A DNA stretch of 64,000 nucleotides from CAYOPZ01 sp964406005 (GTDB lineage: Bacteria > Bacteroidota > Bacteroidia > Bacteroidales > SM23-62): contig CAYOPZ010000002.1 of assembly GCA_964406005.1 (NCBI GenBank), positions 124,001 to 188,000 on the forward strand. Reading direction: 5' to 3'. Below the pieces are notes generated by a model, which was not told the DNA's origin, searched no databases, and saw only the letters and a program-made list of their open reading frames with translations. Positions 8,548 through 18,800 of the stretch are shown in pieces. Position 1 is the stretch's first letter, and every line of letters begins with the position of its first letter. The position numbers and the translations under genes are program-made.

Positions 8548-9183
8548 ATGGAGACCTCACAGAGAATAGCCTCTTATTTATTACAAAGTAAAGCAATTAT
8601 CATAGATCCTGCAAACCCGTTTACCTGGTCTTCCGGACTGCGGTCCCCCGTTTACTGTGATAACCGAAAAACCCTGTCCTATCCTGAGATCCGGCATTTT
8701 ATAAGGGATGCTTTCATCCGGGAAATTCATGCTCATTTCGGCCATCCGGATATCATTGCAGGCGTGGCTACCGGAGCGATCGCACACGCTGCACTTGTGG
8801 CTGAAAAAATGGACCTCCCTTTCATTTACATAAGATCCGCACAGAAATCACACGGGACGGGAAACCTGATTGAAGGGGATGCTCCAAAAGAAGGAACTGC
8901 GGTCATTATAGAGGACCTGGTATCTACAGGCGGAAGCAGCCTCGCAGCAGCCGGAGTCCTGCATAAAGCCGGACTGGAAGTGCTCGGAATGCTGTCCATC
9001 TTTACATACGGCCTGTCCGTCGCCGAAGAGAATTTCAGGCAGGCCGGAATAAAGCTGGTAAGCCTGGGGAATTTTGATGCACTCATAGAGGAAGCTGAAC
9101 GGACCGGATACATCCGCGGCAGGGAACTCGAGATCCTGTCACAATGGAAAAAGGATCCGGAACACTGGAAAAACTTTTCCTGA
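8548..9183 (+). CDS. pyrE: orotate phosphoribosyltransferase
   Basis: 211 residues. It joins orotate to PRPP to make OMP, the fifth step of pyrimidine synthesis. The PRPP-binding motif TAVIIEDLVSTGGSS lies at about 117-131, and the orotate/PRPP loop region SHGTGNLIEG precedes it. Length and the N-terminal FTWSSGLRSPVYCDNR block fit PyrE well. The SRPBCC gene follows 11 bases later and is probably cotranscribed. Confidence 0.97.
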   Translation: METSQRIASYLLQSKAIIIDPANPFTWSSGLRSPVYCDNRKTLSYPEIRHFIRDAFIREIHAHFGHPDIIAGVATGAIAHAALVAEKMDLPFIYIRSAQKSHGTGNLIEGDAPKEGTAVIIEDLVSTGGSSLAAAGVLHKAGLEVLGMLSIFTYGLSVAEENFRQAGIKLVSLGNFDALIEEAERTGYIRGRELEILSQWKKDPEHWKNFS

Positions 9184-9194
9184 ATCTTTGCCCT

Positions 9195-9608
9195 ATGCCG
9201 AAAACGGAAAGCCGGATTGGTATCATCAGGGAAACGGAGGAAAAGATCTTTCTTTTCCTGTCCGATTTCCGGAATTTCAGATCCCTGCTCCCCGCTGACA
9301 GGGTAAAGGATTTCGAGCCGGAAGATGATCGCTGCAGCTTCAGGATTGAAGGCATCGGGAAGGTGGGGCTGAAGATCATCGAAAAGGTACCCTTCAAACT
9401 CATAAAGATCGGCAGCGATGAAAACACGCCTTTCGATTTCCTGCTCTGGATACAGGTCAAGGAGGTGGAAAAGGGGGACTCAAGGATGAAGATCACGACT
9501 GAAGTTAACATCAATCCCGTAATGGCTTCCATGGTTAAAAAACCCCTCAAAACCTTTGTTGACTCATTGGTGGACCAGGCTGAAAAGATTTCCTATGATC
9601 CTGTCTGA
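9195..9608 (+). CDS. SRPBCC-fold (START/polyketide-cyclase-like) protein
   Basis: 137 residues from the ATG at 9195; a longer in-frame start at 9144 would overlap pyrE and adds residues not seen in relatives. The sequence (TESRIGIIRETEEKIFLFL, then RVKDFEPEDDRCSFRIEG and FDFLLWIQVKEV, ending VQKP-like KPLKTFVDSL) matches the small helix-grip protein that follows pyrE throughout Bacteroidota. The fold has a hydrophobic cavity; the ligand and function are unknown. It converges on birA with a 3-base gap. Confidence 0.75.
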   Translation: MPKTESRIGIIRETEEKIFLFLSDFRNFRSLLPADRVKDFEPEDDRCSFRIEGIGKVGLKIIEKVPFKLIKIGSDENTPFDFLLWIQVKEVEKGDSRMKITTEVNINPVMASMVKKPLKTFVDSLVDQAEKISYDPV

Positions 9609-9611
9609 GGC

Positions 9612-10346
9612 TCACGGCATAAACCGGATCTCCTTGAAGCCGAACCTGCGCTGTTCCCCGTCTTCTGTCTCCACAACCAGTTCCCCGCCGGGCAAAACAT
9701 CCTTTATTCTCCCTCTCAGGGCACCTTTCCCGTCATGGAAGCCGGTCCAGGTTCCGAACCGGTAAAGACGGTCGAGGTACGCCCTGCAAATTCTTTCCCT
9801 GTTCCCGGATGCCAGCTCCCTGTACCATTCATCCAGGAATTCCGTAAAATCATTTAAAAGAGGATGCATGTCAAAATGGCATCCTTTTTCCAGCATCATG
9901 GAAGTGGGTGACGGGATTTCCGGGCTGAAGCGCGACTGGTTCACGTTTATCCCCACTCCGGCAATGGAATGCAGGATCATATCCTCTTTCAGGGTATTCT
10001 CGATCAGGATCCCGGCTATTTTCCTGTCACCGACAAGCAGGTCATTCGGCCACTTGATGCAAGTGCCGGGACAGTGACCCCTAAGAAGGTCATGCAGGGC
10101 AAGACTGACGATCCTTGACAGGTCGAATTGCCTGTCCGGCGTAAGGAATCCCGGCTTGAGCAAAACACTGAACAAGAGGTTCCTGCCGGCTTCGCTCTGC
10201 CACGAGTTCCCTCCATGCCCCTTGCCTGCTGTCTGATATCCCGACTGAATGACTGTCCCTTCATCCGGATCGCCGGATTCCAGCAACCTTGCCAGCATAT
10301 CGTTGGTGGAGTCCACACTGTCAAAGTAACGAAAACCGAATCGCAT
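9612..10346 (-). CDS. birA: biotin--[acetyl-CoA-carboxylase] ligase
   Basis: 244 residues, catalytic domain plus small C-terminal domain, without the N-terminal DNA-binding helix-turn-helix of E. coli BirA, so it should be a ligase and not a repressor. It activates biotin with ATP and attaches it to the biotin carboxyl carrier protein. Seen: the FDSVDSTNDML block, the biotinyl-AMP loop region QTAGKGHGGNSW, and the KWPNDLLV and KIAGILIE motifs. It is divergent from rsfS. Confidence 0.94.
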   Translation of the reverse strand: MRFGFRYFDSVDSTNDMLARLLESGDPDEGTVIQSGYQTAGKGHGGNSWQSEAGRNLLFSVLLKPGFLTPDRQFDLSRIVSLALHDLLRGHCPGTCIKWPNDLLVGDRKIAGILIENTLKEDMILHSIAGVGINVNQSRFSPEIPSPTSMMLEKGCHFDMHPLLNDFTEFLDEWYRELASGNRERICRAYLDRLYRFGTWTGFHDGKGALRGRIKDVLPGGELVVETEDGEQRRFGFKEIRFMP

Positions 10347-10462
10347 GCCCCAAAGTTCGTTAAAATTTTATTACGGTTTTACAGGTTGAGCCGGACCAAT
10401 GGCACAGGTTTTGTAAACTGGCAAGACCAGAGTCATTAAAATTCATTAATTTTACGGCAAAT

Positions 10463-10855
10463 GTGAAGAGGAAGCAGATGCAGGAGGTTTCACCCGAAGA
10501 TCTTGGAAAAACCATCATTGAGAGTATACAGGAGAAAAAGGGGCAGGAAATAGTTCATCTCAACCTGAGCAATACAGACAATACCGTCTGTGAGTTCTTT
10601 ATCATAGCACACGCTGACTCCGGCTTACAGGTGAGGGCAATCGCCCGGCATGTTGAGGAAAATCTCAAAAAAAAACATGCGATCCGGGTGACACATGCCG
10701 AAGGTTACGAGAATGCGCAGTGGATCCTGCTCGATTTCGACTCTATAGTAGTGCATATCTTCCAGCACAATATAAGGGAATACTATAAACTGGAAGAACT
10801 CTGGGCGGACGCCGATACTGTATGGATAAAGGAAACCGGTGCATTTGATCTATAA
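10463..10855 (+). CDS. rsfS: ribosome silencing factor RsfS (DUF143)
   Basis: 130 residues from a GTG at 10463; an ATG at 10478 is an alternative, giving 125 residues. It is the conserved factor that binds ribosomal protein uL14 and blocks subunit joining when nutrients are scarce. Motifs seen: NTVCEFFIIAHADSGLQVRAI, EGYENAQWILLDF and VVHIFQHNIREYYKLEELW, all typical of the family. ftsH follows 9 bases downstream, a linkage seen across Bacteroidota. Confidence 0.95.
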   Translation: MKRKQMQEVSPEDLGKTIIESIQEKKGQEIVHLNLSNTDNTVCEFFIIAHADSGLQVRAIARHVEENLKKKHAIRVTHAEGYENAQWILLDFDSIVVHIFQHNIREYYKLEELWADADTVWIKETGAFDL

Positions 10856-10864
10856 AAAAGGAAA

Positions 10865-12931
10865 ATGACAGAGAACAGCAGACAAACAAAGATCCCCCCG
10901 AAACCGGATGACAAATCCGGAAAAAGCAATAATCCCCGTCCAAAATTCAATGTCTATTGGATTTACGGCATTATCGGACTTGCGATCATCGCCACCTACC
11001 TCCTGAATATGGGCGGCAAAGCCGAGGAAATTACCAGGCAGCGGTTTGAAAATGACATGTTGCAGAGTCACGATGTCGAAAGGATCGTCATCGTAAACAA
11101 GGAAAGGGTCGAAGTATATATCAAGCCGGAAAAACTTGCCACCGACAAATACAAGGATCTGCAGGGAAAAGGATTGTCTTCTTTCACGGGTTCGGGTCCC
11201 CAGTACTATTTTACCATCGGGTCCGTGGAAGTATTTGAACAGCAGCTTGAGGAAGCAACGAAAGACTTTTCCGATTCTGAACAGATACCTGTAAAATATG
11301 AGACACACAGGAATGTATTCGGAGAGATGATCTCATGGCTGCTTCTTCCCGTAATCCTGATCGCAGTATGGCTTTTTATTTTCAGGAGAATGAGCGGCGG
11401 GGCCGGTGCGGGAGGCGGAGCCGGGAGTATTTTCAGCGTCGGCAAATCGAAGGCACGGATCTTTGACAAGGACTCGCATGTTAAGATAGATTTCAAGGAC
11501 GTGGCGGGGCTGGAGGAAGCCAAAATGGAGATCAAGGAGATCGTCGATTTTCTCAAAAACCCGGGAAAATATACCGGCCTGGGAGGAAAGATCCCCAAGG
11601 GAGCGCTTCTAATCGGCCCACCGGGAACCGGAAAAACCCTCCTCGCCAAGGCGGTCGCCGGGGAAGCGAATGTCCCGTTTTTTTCAATTTCCGGATCCGA
11701 TTTTGTCGAAATGTTCGTCGGAGTGGGCGCTTCCAGGGTGCGGGACCTGTTCAAACAGGCCAAGGAAAAAGCGCCCTGTATCGTGTTTATCGATGAAATC
11801 GATGCGGTCGGCCGTGCAAGGGGCAAAAACCCGAACTTCGGGGCCAATGATGAGCGGGAAAATACGCTCAACCAGCTTCTCACCGAGATGGATGGCTTCG
11901 ACACCAACACAGGGGTGATCATCCTCGCCGCCACGAACCGGGCCGATGTACTGGACAGGGCACTGCTCAGGGCAGGCCGTTTCGACCGGCAGATACATGT
12001 CGAGCTCCCGGACCTGAAAGAGAGAAAGGAGATATTCAATGTACACCTGCGTCCCCTGAAACTGCAGAAAAACCTTGATGTCAATTTCCTTGCCAAACAG
12101 ACACCCGGATTTTCCGGTGCCGATATAGCCAATGTATGCAATGAGGCTGCATTGATCGCTGCCCGGCAAAACAAGAAAAATGTGGGAAAGCAGGACTTCC
12201 TGGATGCAGTGGACCGGATTGTCGGGGGACTCGAGAAAAAGAACAAGATCATCACCCAGGAGGAAAAGGAAACCATTGCCTATCATGAAGCCGGGCATGC
12301 TACGGTGAGCTGGCTTCTCGAGCATGCCAACCCCCTTGTAAAGGTTACCATTATTCCCAGGGGGAAAGCACTGGGAGCCGCCTGGTACCTGCCTGAAGAA
12401 AGGCAGATCACAACCACGGAACAAATGCTGGATGAAATGTGTTCGGCACTCGGAGGCCGGGCCTCGGAGGAAATCAATTTCAAAAAGATATCCACAGGCG
12501 CCCTGAATGACCTGGAAAGGGTCACCAAGCAGGCCTATGCCATGGTTTCCTATTTCGGCATGAGCGAAAAGGTCGGAAACCTGAGTTTCTACGATTCGAC
12601 CGGGCAGTCGGAATTTTCATTTAACAAACCTTATTCCGAAAAGACTGCGGAAGTGATCGACGAGGAAGTGGACCGCATTATCGATGAACAATATGAAAGA
12701 GCCAAGAAAGTCTTGAGAGACAACATAGGCGGTCTGAAAAAACTCGCCACCCAGCTGCTTGAAAAAGAGGTGATCTTCAGCGAAGACCTGGAAAAAATCT
12801 TCGGAAAACGGATAAACGACAGGACGGAGATCCTCGAGAAACCCAAAGCCGTCAGGAAAACGACTCCGAAAGCCGCTCCGAAACTGGTCAAGAAGGACAA
12901 GGACGAGCCGGCAAGGAGCAAAAGAGCCTGA
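10865..12931 (+). CDS. ftsH: ATP-dependent zinc metalloprotease FtsH
   Basis: 688 residues. A membrane-anchored hexameric AAA+ protease that extracts and degrades membrane and short-lived cytosolic proteins. Two membrane helices (about 32-50 and 155-173) flank a periplasmic domain. The AAA+ domain has Walker A GPPGTGKT at 251-258, Walker B IVFIDEIDAVG, and the second region of homology RALLRAGRFDRQ. The zinc site HEAGH is at 474-478. A Lys/Ala/Pro-rich tail of about 25 residues (KAVRKTTPKAAPK) ends the protein, as in other Bacteroidota. It belongs to a run with rsfS upstream and the DUF2007 gene 4 bases downstream. Confidence 0.97.
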   Translation: MTENSRQTKIPPKPDDKSGKSNNPRPKFNVYWIYGIIGLAIIATYLLNMGGKAEEITRQRFENDMLQSHDVERIVIVNKERVEVYIKPEKLATDKYKDLQGKGLSSFTGSGPQYYFTIGSVEVFEQQLEEATKDFSDSEQIPVKYETHRNVFGEMISWLLLPVILIAVWLFIFRRMSGGAGAGGGAGSIFSVGKSKARIFDKDSHVKIDFKDVAGLEEAKMEIKEIVDFLKNPGKYTGLGGKIPKGALLIGPPGTGKTLLAKAVAGEANVPFFSISGSDFVEMFVGVGASRVRDLFKQAKEKAPCIVFIDEIDAVGRARGKNPNFGANDERENTLNQLLTEMDGFDTNTGVIILAATNRADVLDRALLRAGRFDRQIHVELPDLKERKEIFNVHLRPLKLQKNLDVNFLAKQTPGFSGADIANVCNEAALIAARQNKKNVGKQDFLDAVDRIVGGLEKKNKIITQEEKETIAYHEAGHATVSWLLEHANPLVKVTIIPRGKALGAAWYLPEERQITTTEQMLDEMCSALGGRASEEINFKKISTGALNDLERVTKQAYAMVSYFGMSEKVGNLSFYDSTGQSEFSFNKPYSEKTAEVIDEEVDRIIDEQYERAKKVLRDNIGGLKKLATQLLEKEVIFSEDLEKIFGKRINDRTEILEKPKAVRKTTPKAAPKLVKKDKDEPARSKRA

Positions 12932-12935
12932 TCCC

Positions 12936-13142
12936 ATGGAAAAAGGCTGGTTACTGGCATACTCGACGGGAAAAATGTTCAATGCCGAACTTTTCAAGCG
13001 TGTCCTGGGAGATCATGGTATAGATTCGGTGATCCTCAACAAAATGGATTCATCCTACAGGAATTTCGGGGATATCGAGGTTTATGTCCGGGACAGTCAG
13101 ATTCTGAAGGCCAAAATGCTCGCGAAAGAATTCGATTCTTGA
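12936..13142 (+). CDS. small DUF2007-family protein
   Basis: 68 residues: WLLAYSTGKMFNAELFKRVL then a strand-helix-strand ending KAKMLAKEFDS. This is the DUF2007 ferredoxin-like fold (putative signal-transducing protein), whose function is unknown. It lies between ftsH and cdsA in many Bacteroidota and overlaps the TTG start of cdsA by 4 bases, so it is translated as part of the same run. Confidence 0.8.
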   Translation: MEKGWLLAYSTGKMFNAELFKRVLGDHGIDSVILNKMDSSYRNFGDIEVYVRDSQILKAKMLAKEFDS

Positions 13143-13960
13143 AAGAAACCCTGACAAGATCGCTCACGGGGCTGGTTTACGTTGCAGTTATCCTGCTTTC
13201 GCTCCTCCTGCATACCTGGGCATACCTCATCCTTTTTACGCTTATATGCATTCTTGCATGGATCGAATATGTGAACCTCTTTCCGCAAAGGGTCCGCACG
13301 GGCATGCAGGCGGCCGGCGCCCTCCTCACGTCTTCCCTGTTCATCACCGGCTTTTTTATTATGGGCGGACGTGCGGGATGGATCCTGCTGCTTGTTCCGG
13401 GGTTCATCCTCGCCGTACTTCTGCTCAGGGATCAGGCCAACCGGATTGCGGCCCGGCGACTGAGGATGTTCATCTTCCTGACCGGTATCATCTACCTTGC
13501 ACTGCCCCTTGCAACGCTTCATATCATGGGATTCAGGCTGGGGCCGGAGGGGGAATTCTCGCACAGGTACATCCTCTTTACCTTCGTTTTCCTGTGGACC
13601 TATGATACCATGGCATATGTATGCGGCCGGCTTGCCGGAAGGCATGTCATCCGGGCAGAGATCTCACCCGGGAAAACCTGGGAAGGTGCCGTGGGGGGAG
13701 CCCTTTTCACGGTAATGCTTGCGCTCGTTTTAAGCCGCTATGAGACCGACCTGAATTTGCTTCAATGGGTGTTTTTTGCAATTGTCGCCGTGGTTTCCGG
13801 CACCGCCGGTGATTTCCTTGAATCGGGCCTGAAACGGAGTGCAGGGGTGAAGGACAGCGGAAAACTTCTTCCCGGCCACGGCGGAATTCTTGACCGGATC
13901 GATTCATTGCTGGTTTCGGCACCATTTATAACTTTGTACCTGTATCTTGTAATGCATTAA
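13139..13960 (+). CDS. cdsA: phosphatidate cytidylyltransferase (CDP-diglyceride synthase)
   Basis: 273 residues with about eight hydrophobic segments; inner-membrane enzyme that makes CDP-diacylglycerol from phosphatidate and CTP. The C-terminal signature is complete: KRSAGVKDSGKLLPGHGG followed by ILDRIDSL. Translation most likely starts at the TTG at 13139, which overlaps the TGA of the preceding gene; a start further in would remove the first membrane helix. psd follows 15 bases downstream, so two consecutive phospholipid steps are encoded together. Confidence 0.95.
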   Translation: MKETLTRSLTGLVYVAVILLSLLLHTWAYLILFTLICILAWIEYVNLFPQRVRTGMQAAGALLTSSLFITGFFIMGGRAGWILLLVPGFILAVLLLRDQANRIAARRLRMFIFLTGIIYLALPLATLHIMGFRLGPEGEFSHRYILFTFVFLWTYDTMAYVCGRLAGRHVIRAEISPGKTWEGAVGGALFTVMLALVLSRYETDLNLLQWVFFAIVAVVSGTAGDFLESGLKRSAGVKDSGKLLPGHGGILDRIDSLLVSAPFITLYLYLVMH

Positions 13961-13975
13961 TTCGTCCTGCTGCCC

Positions 13976-14626
13976 ATGATTCATAAGGAAGGATACAAGG
14001 TTGTTCTGGTCACCGCAGCGGTGCTGGTCCTGCTGAACATCCTCATTGTGCTTTTACTGGGTACGGGATGGCATTTTTATGCGCTTAACCTGGCCTCCGT
14101 TCTTCTTGTGGTCTTCATCCTCAGGTTTTTCCGTGATCCCCGCAGGAGGGCCGCTACGGGAAACGGCACGGTCTATGCTCCGGCTGACGGTAAAATCGTT
14201 GCAGTTGAGGAAACCGATGAAAAAGAATACTTTAACGACCGGAGGATACAGGTGTCCATTTTCATGTCGGTATGGAACGTGCATGTCAACTGGTATCCTG
14301 TGGCCGGTAAAGTCCTTTTTACCAGGTACCATCCCGGGAAATACCTCGTTGCCTGGCATCCCAAATCCTCTACCCTGAACGAACACACCACATGTGTGAT
14401 AGAAAACGGCAGGGGCGGCAGGATACTGGTCAGGCAGATCGCAGGCACCGTAGCCAGAAGGATCATTTCCTATGCAAGGGAACAAACAGAAGTAAAACTG
14501 GGCGATGAACTCGGTTTTATCCGCTTCGGTTCCCGGGTGGATCTGTTCCTTCCGCCCGGAAGCAAGATTCTGGTTTCCCGCGGCCAGAAAGCCAGGGGAC
14601 TGCAGACGCCCATTGCAAAAATATAA
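13976..14626 (+). CDS. psd: phosphatidylserine decarboxylase family protein
   Basis: 216 residues, the short form of the family. It removes CO2 from phosphatidylserine to give phosphatidylethanolamine. Two hydrophobic helices lie at about 10-50. The catalytic region includes the VYAPADGKIVAVEE block, SIFMSVWNVHVNWYP with the conserved His, and the self-cleavage site FGSR, where Ser186 would become the pyruvoyl cofactor (Gly-Ser as in short-form members rather than LGST). No phosphatidylserine synthase gene is in the window. Confidence 0.93.
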   Translation: MIHKEGYKVVLVTAAVLVLLNILIVLLLGTGWHFYALNLASVLLVVFILRFFRDPRRRAATGNGTVYAPADGKIVAVEETDEKEYFNDRRIQVSIFMSVWNVHVNWYPVAGKVLFTRYHPGKYLVAWHPKSSTLNEHTTCVIENGRGGRILVRQIAGTVARRIISYAREQTEVKLGDELGFIRFGSRVDLFLPPGSKILVSRGQKARGLQTPIAKI

Positions 14627-14629
14627 GAT

Positions 14630-14637
14630 TAATTTTG
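14630..14637 (+). promoter_or_regulatory. -7 element (TAnnTTTG) of the flavodiiron gene
   Basis: TAATTTTG matches the Bacteroidota -7 box, 15 bases before the ATG at 14653 and just after the psd stop. It would let the flavodiiron gene be expressed apart from the lipid genes. Confidence 0.35.
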
Positions 14638-14652
14638 GAAAAAATTCATGCT

Positions 14653-15855
14653 ATGAACAAGGTCCTTCCGGTGAACGATTCCGTATCGTGGATAGGGGTG
14701 CTCGACAGGGATATCGTCACCTTCGATATCGTCATGGAGACCCTGTACGGAACCACCTATAATTCGTACTTCATCGACGCGGAGAAGAAAACTGTGATCG
14801 ATACCGCAAAAAAAACTTTCAGGGAACCATACCTCGACAAGATCAGACAGGTATGTGATCCCTCGGAGATCCGTTACATCATCTTCAACCATACCGAGCC
14901 GGATCATTCGGGATGCCTTCCCGACCTGCTTCAGGAAGCTCCGGATGCCACGGTGCTGGGCAGCGGCCAGGCTTTGAATTACCTTTCGGAAATGACGGAT
15001 ATTCCTTTCCGTTCACAAAAGATCATGGACGGTGACAGGCTCGACCTTGGAAACAAAACCCTCAGATTTATCGGGGCGCCTAACCTGCACTGGCCGGATA
15101 CAATATACACCTACCTGGAAGAGGACCGGATCCTGTTCACCTGTGATTCTTTCGGGGCGCACTACTGCGATGAAAAAATGTTCGATGACAAGGTGGGAGA
15201 TTACCGGGAGGCTTTCAAATATTACTTCGATGTGATCCTGAAACCTTTCAGCAAATTCATGCTGAAAGCCATTGAAAAGCTGGAGCAGCTTGACCTGGAA
15301 ATGATCTGCCCGGGACACGGTCCGATCCTGCGTAAATCATGGAAAGAGAAAGTCGCTCTCTCGAAAAAATTCTCCCATGATTTTCTGGATTCCCATGAAA
15401 GCAGGAGAAACAGGGTCCTTATTAGCTATGTATCGGCCTACGGTTATACCGGGGAAATGGCCCGTGCAATTGCCGAAGGCATAAAGGATACGGGTGACAT
15501 AGACGTGGATGTGGTGGACATTGAGCACATTCAGCTGGGCGACCTGGAAGAAAAGATCGTAAGATCCAACGGGATTCTTGTAGGATCCCCTACCATCAAC
15601 CGCAATACCCTGCTTCCCGTCTACAAGCTGTTCTCGGTCATCAACCCGATCAGGGACAAGGGGAAACTGGCCGCTTCATTCGGTTCCTACGGCTGGAGCG
15701 GTGAAGCGGTTCCGCTGATCGAGGATCACCTCAGGAACCTTAAGCTGGAGATTGTCCAGGGCGGCCTGGCAACCAGGTTCCTTCCCGACAGGGAACAGAC
15801 GGGTGCACTGAAGGATTTCGGCCGCACATTCGGCCTGCGCTTCCTTAATGCATGA
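14653..15855 (+). CDS. A-type flavoprotein / flavodiiron protein (FprA family)
   Basis: 400 residues: N-terminal metallo-beta-lactamase-like diiron domain (about 1-245) and C-terminal flavodoxin domain (from about 250, VLISYVSAYGYTGEMA). These cytosolic enzymes reduce O2 to water or NO to N2O to protect anaerobes. All diiron ligands are present: His80, Glu82 and Asp84 in HTEPDHSG, His146, Asp165 and His222. No rubredoxin domain is fused, so an outside donor is needed. The ATG at 14653 is preferred to a TTG six codons upstream. Its last 11 bases overlap the end of the convergent giant secreted-protein gene. Confidence 0.93.
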   Translation: MNKVLPVNDSVSWIGVLDRDIVTFDIVMETLYGTTYNSYFIDAEKKTVIDTAKKTFREPYLDKIRQVCDPSEIRYIIFNHTEPDHSGCLPDLLQEAPDATVLGSGQALNYLSEMTDIPFRSQKIMDGDRLDLGNKTLRFIGAPNLHWPDTIYTYLEEDRILFTCDSFGAHYCDEKMFDDKVGDYREAFKYYFDVILKPFSKFMLKAIEKLEQLDLEMICPGHGPILRKSWKEKVALSKKFSHDFLDSHESRRNRVLISYVSAYGYTGEMARAIAEGIKDTGDIDVDVVDIEHIQLGDLEEKIVRSNGILVGSPTINRNTLLPVYKLFSVINPIRDKGKLAASFGSYGWSGEAVPLIEDHLRNLKLEIVQGGLATRFLPDREQTGALKDFGRTFGLRFLNA

Positions 15856-18800
15856 TCGTCAGCCTGCCTGTGCCCCTGACACGTCCATGCTGAACAGCCC
15901 TTATAAGGTATACCCCGCGAGCCATTCCCCTTACATTCAGTGTGTAGATGCCCCTTCCCGGATGGGTCAACTCATGCATTACCATGTTGCCGAGCGGGCT
16001 GAACACCTGGATCTCGACGGGCCCCGTTACCGGTTCCCCTGAAAACATAATATAAGCCTCGTTTTGTGCTGGATTCGGGTAGATCAGCATGGAGAGGTTC
16101 CTTGCGGCCAGGACTTCCTGTACGGATGTGGCATTCAGATCCGGGTCATTGCTTCCGGCCTGGTACACATATTCACTGCCGGCATCCTGGACAAATGCAA
16201 CCACATACAGCATTTCCCCGTCCAGTACGTTTTCAATGGTCCAGTCCTGCGTTACGCTTTCACTGTCTCCCGGGTTCCAGCTCCTTATGAAGCTGATACC
16301 CGCTGCACTCGGGAGCATATCTTTCACCACGTTCTGGAAAACGGTTTCCCCGTTGGCGCCTTCATATTCCGGATCCGAGATCTCTTTTTCAATCACCGCT
16401 ATGTATAGGATGTATTCCCTGTCCGGCAGGGTATCCCGTGCCTCAACTTCCACGGTAACATTCAGTGTGCCGCCGTCGGATGTTGCATCCACATCAATGC
16501 TGAACTCCGGATCCACGAGCATCCTTGTATACAGATCGAGCGTATCGAGCTGGGTCTCCACATAATCATATATCATCGATCCGTCAGGTCCGCCCCCGTC
16601 AAGCACCGTATACGGCACATCCCTGGTTCCGTAAAAAAGGGCCCTTGCACTCGGGGAAGCGGGGTTGTCCTCGTTCATCCTATCGCTCAGTCCGCTGATC
16701 CCGGCATGGTACTGCAGATCGATCACATCAAGGGAATTGTTATGAACGAGATTGTTTATGCGGGTGTTGGCTTCCTTGCTGGCCTCATCCCCGGAGTTTG
16801 TAAAATGCTCGATCAGGGCAATCCTGCTGCGCTCGCCGATCCACATATTGTCAAAGGCAAATCCTTCGTTGTCCTCAAGGCTCGAACCGTCCGAACCGTA
16901 TGCCAGCCGGAACTGTACCCTGGACTGCCCTCTCAGGTCATCCAGTTCATGCATGGCCCTGACCCACTGCGGATCCTCGTCAAATATAAAATCTCCTGTC
17001 CAGCCTTCACCCTGTCCACCCGGACCGTTCAGGATCCGGAAGGTATTGTACCAGTTGATGCTTCCGTCTTCAATGGTGCCCACATTTTCCCAGGTCTTGC
17101 CGTCGTCTGTCGTATACTGCAGCGCTGCACCGTCGCGGTCACGGTCTGACGAAACCTTGATGTCAAGTTTAACCATGGGCCTGTCCAGCTGTGAAAAATC
17201 AAAGCACGGGCTGCTGACCCATGATTGTTCTATGGTGTCTTTCCTGACAAGATCGGTGAACCATGCCTTCGATCCGTCAACGGGTTCATACGGGAACTTC
17301 GCCGCTTCCACGTCGCCGAACACCCAGCTTTCAAGTACCGAAGTTGCGTCCGATCCTGCGATCCAGCCGGCAGCCGTGCCTTCAAAATCCTCGAGGTAAT
17401 CATTCGTCTCTGTCAGGTTCTCGAAATAGGGTCTCAGGTATATGGTGTCCACAGCATTGTCACGGCACTGCAGCTCGGATTCGACCTGCAGTTCCACGCG
17501 GTAATTATCCCTTGCAAGGAACTTATATGAAAGGTCTTCCTGCGTACCGTCCAGTTCGCTGTTCAGTACCTCGTTGCCCGCAAGATCGGAAATGATCCAG
17601 CGATAGGTAGCGATCGGGTCAGTATGTTCGGTTTCGGAAGTGAATACAATCGGATCATCCGTAAAACATTCCGTATCCCAGCCGAAAGCTGCCGTGGGCT
17701 TGTCTCCGAATGAAAAAGTCTCGGAATGGGTGTCTGTGCAGCCTTCGGTGGTCACGGATGTGAGCTTTATGGTCCAGTTGCCCGGATCGGAGTACCAGTG
17801 TGCCGGATTTTCGAGGCCGCTCAGATTGTCCAGCCCGCTCCCGATATCCCCGAAATTCCATTCCCAGGCAAGGGCGCCCAGTCCTGCCGTGTCGGTGGCA
17901 TTCAGGAACCTTATGGTATCCCCTACCGGCCGTTTGAAGATACAGGTATCCAGTATGGTAAAATCCGATACCGGCGTCGGGTTGACCAGGAGCACGGCCG
18001 AATCCCTCTGTACACAATTATAGGGGCTGGTATAGGTATAATAAAGGGTATTGTACCCGATGTCCGCTCCCCCGGGATCGAACTCGAATTTGAATCCGCC
18101 TATATCCACGATCCCGGGTCCCGTGTAAACGCCCTCGTCCTTGTTGCCGAATACCTCGATGGCAGGCTCGTTGCTGCAGAATACCGTATCTGTCATACCG
18201 GTGATCCGTGTTTTATCGAAATATTCTATATTCAGGGTTTCCCTTTCCGTCACCTCAACACCCTGCCTGTCATATTTATAAATCAGGTCGAACTGCCTGT
18301 TCGATGAACCGCTCGGCCAGTCGAGCACCCCGGGATAGATGGTGACCGAATTGTCTCCGTGGTCCACCAGGAAACCGGGGGTTGTAACCTCGGGAACGCT
18401 GAACTGTCCGAAGGTCGAACTTGTATTCTGGGTCCGTATCGTATAGCTTGTATCGATATAGCAGGCGAATTCCTCCGCATCCGGGAAATACCAGGTAACC
18501 TCTGCCTCAATGACAATTACTTCAGCCGTGTCTGCCCAGAAGCACTGGTTCGCATCCGTATAGGCATATACGATCCTGTGCGGTTCGGAGCCCGAGAGCC
18601 CTGCTGCCTGGGGCGTAAAGGTCTGCTGGGCAGTGATCACCCCCGGCCCGGTAAAGGTTCCCCCGGCAGGGCTCCCCTGCAATGTGAAGGTCTCCACGTC
18701 AATGGCATATACCGGATCAAGGTTCAGTATTTCCACATCGGGCAGGGGATTCACAGTAACCAGGGATATTCCCTGTCCGGTGTTCGTATTCCCCGTTCCG

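Noticed and set aside
11206..12276. A 356-codon open frame antisense to ftsH
   Set aside because: Low-complexity Ser/Pro/Ala-rich product opposite the strongly conserved AAA+ domain.
16430..16900. Omp28-type disulfide redox or adhesion function for the giant protein
   Set aside because: The region aligns in outline only (LIEHFTN start) and lacks the Cys residues, so no function was assigned from it.
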